This document shows positions 62,751 through 64,000 of a stretch of 64,000 nucleotides of DNA, piece by piece. The position numbers and the translations under genes are program-made. The notes below the pieces were generated by a model. That model was not told the DNA's origin. It ran no database searches and saw only the letters and a list, made by a program, of their open reading frames with translations. Source of the stretch: Allacma fusca. Taxonomy: Eukaryota > Arthropoda > Collembola > Symphypleona > Sminthuridae. The DNA is taken from NCBI GenBank assembly GCA_947179485.1, contig OX359248.1, forward strand, positions 50,044,386 to 50,108,385, given 5' to 3'. The first letter of the stretch is position 1. Each line of letters opens with the position of its first letter.

Positions 62751-64000
62751 ATTTGAAATTGATCCCCAAAATTTGTCTTCATAGGGTTTGGACCTTTCCC
62801 ACATGAAACGGGGTGTTTTTAATTAAGGGACTTTAATAAGTGAGCCCGCTACGGGGTACTTTTGATAAAAGGGCGGGAAACCACAATTTCAAATAAGATT
62901 CTCTGGATAAAGCTCTGCTATTTTCAGCTCCCGAAATGCGTCATCTTCACAGACTTGGCTCACCGCCTGTGATCATATGGGAGGACTGCAATAAACACAA
63001 TTGTACTTTCTTTGTATTTCAACCCTGAAAATTTCTGGAAGAACTCTTTGAACTTGATTGCGTAAAACGTGGTTGGACAGTTAGACTAGCATTGTTGGGA
63101 AATCATCAAAGGAGCGGCCTTGAGGGGTTATAGACCTCGGGAGACGCTCCGAAAATTAAGATTATTTAGGGATTCCCATTCAGAGAGGGATTTGAGAAGT
63201 TGGCATTAACAAGCGCATTATTGGAAGGAGTTCGGATGGATAAAAGATGCGGATTTCCAGAAACTTTCCTTACAAGGGCCGTTTCCCTACTAATGAGGGC
63301 GGAGAGGAAGCCGAGGCGGTTCCTTTCTTTTCTCCTCCTTTTACATGAGGACCTTCAGGCAAAATTAGGATATTTGTGGAAAAAAAAACGCAAAAGATTT
63401 TTTTTTGACGTAGGTTTATTTTTCCTGCAGGTAGGAAATCTTTGGTAATTCCACGGTCCCTTGTAACGAGACTTTTTGCTGTAGCATATTAATAATTTGC
63501 GAGAATAATTTTTATGGAGAGTGTACATAAGGGCAGCTCAAATATACTGCAATTTTAGGGATAATAAAACGGCACCTCCAGGAGCGACATCTGTCTCGGG
63601 GGGAACCATTAAGGGCCTTAAAATTTCTCTCATTATGAAAGAGAGGTTCATGCGGGGGTTCGGAAAACCCGTTTTTAATCTATATGGCTCATTTTGAAAA
63701 TGCTGAGTACAGTAACTGACTTTGGAACAGCCCCCTTGGGTCCAGTAGCAAAACCTGAGGAGGGAGCTTGATCAATGAAGAATTATATTTATTACGGGTC
63801 CAGGATCAGTGATGAAGCGGAAAATTTCACAGGAATGGAGTAATGCCAGATTTATAGTTTAGTCTCGGGATATAACCACCTTTGAAGTTCCGTTTAAACC
63901 AATGGAGATTTTTGGGGAACAAGAAATCCTTGAAAATTTTTCCTAACTATAAAAAAAATTTTAAACTATTAACGAAATTTTGACCCGCAAAAATTTAAGA
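62751..64000. other. Right edge: no supported gene
   Basis: A TTATAACGA-family remnant at 63449-63475 (CTTGTAACGAGACTTTTTGC). An 82-codon frame at 63200-63448 is basic and Leu-rich but has no other support. Confidence 0.4.

Noticed and set aside
62356..62769. 137-codon - strand frame with repeated IYSKFTQ
   Set aside because: It is the 22-bp satellite read in frame, not a gene.

Overview
This window looks like nuclear DNA from an animal, most likely an arthropod, possibly a crustacean; that assignment is an inference. It is AT-rich, has no operon-like gene packing, and carries many microsatellites, minisatellites, decayed transposon pieces and good GT/AG splice-site matches. There is no bacterial-style ribosome-binding layout, and I saw no rRNA, tRNA or CRISPR array. 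Most of the 64 kb is intergenic or intronic and does not code.

One gene is certain. On the + strand at 53151-55919, one uninterrupted reading frame encodes a 922-residue secreted protein with no cysteines in the mature chain. It has a signal peptide, a long Gln/Asn/His-rich repeat region built on an LQNQQ-type hexapeptide, and a basic C-terminal tail. About 550 bases without a single ATG precede it, and these look like a transcribed leader. A candidate poly(A) signal lies about 380 bases after the stop. Facing it on the - strand is a 63-codon ORF (56443-56634) with a TATA-like box and a CACGTG E-box upstream.

Several other pieces look like single exons with acceptable splice sites (14070-14224 -, 20378-20469 +, 26444-26578 -, 35165-35382 -, 61787-61986 +). 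None can be joined into a full gene by eye, and all are low confidence. The one at 35165-35382 carries a short stretch resembling a protein tyrosine phosphatase strand.

Mobile-element debris includes two decayed non-LTR reverse transcriptase fragments (about 1150-1560 and 27660-28310, both - strand), a possible Helitron/PIF1-type helicase fragment (22283-22486 -), and an inverted pair of about 200-bp repeats (21055-21265 and 22725-22995).

The most unusual content is in short dispersed motifs. (1) A conserved element of about 36 bp, made of inverted and spaced GGTCA half-sites, occurs five times. (2) A 10-bp-period array of TTGACCTTGA/C units lies 85 bp from one of those copies. (3) A degenerate element of about 35 bp, centred on TTATAACGAGA and often followed by GACTGTA, recurs at least twenty times in both orientations and is absent from the large CDS. 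(4) An AAAATGGTCT-type motif clusters in the first 8 kb. None encodes protein, and I cannot assign any of them to a named family.
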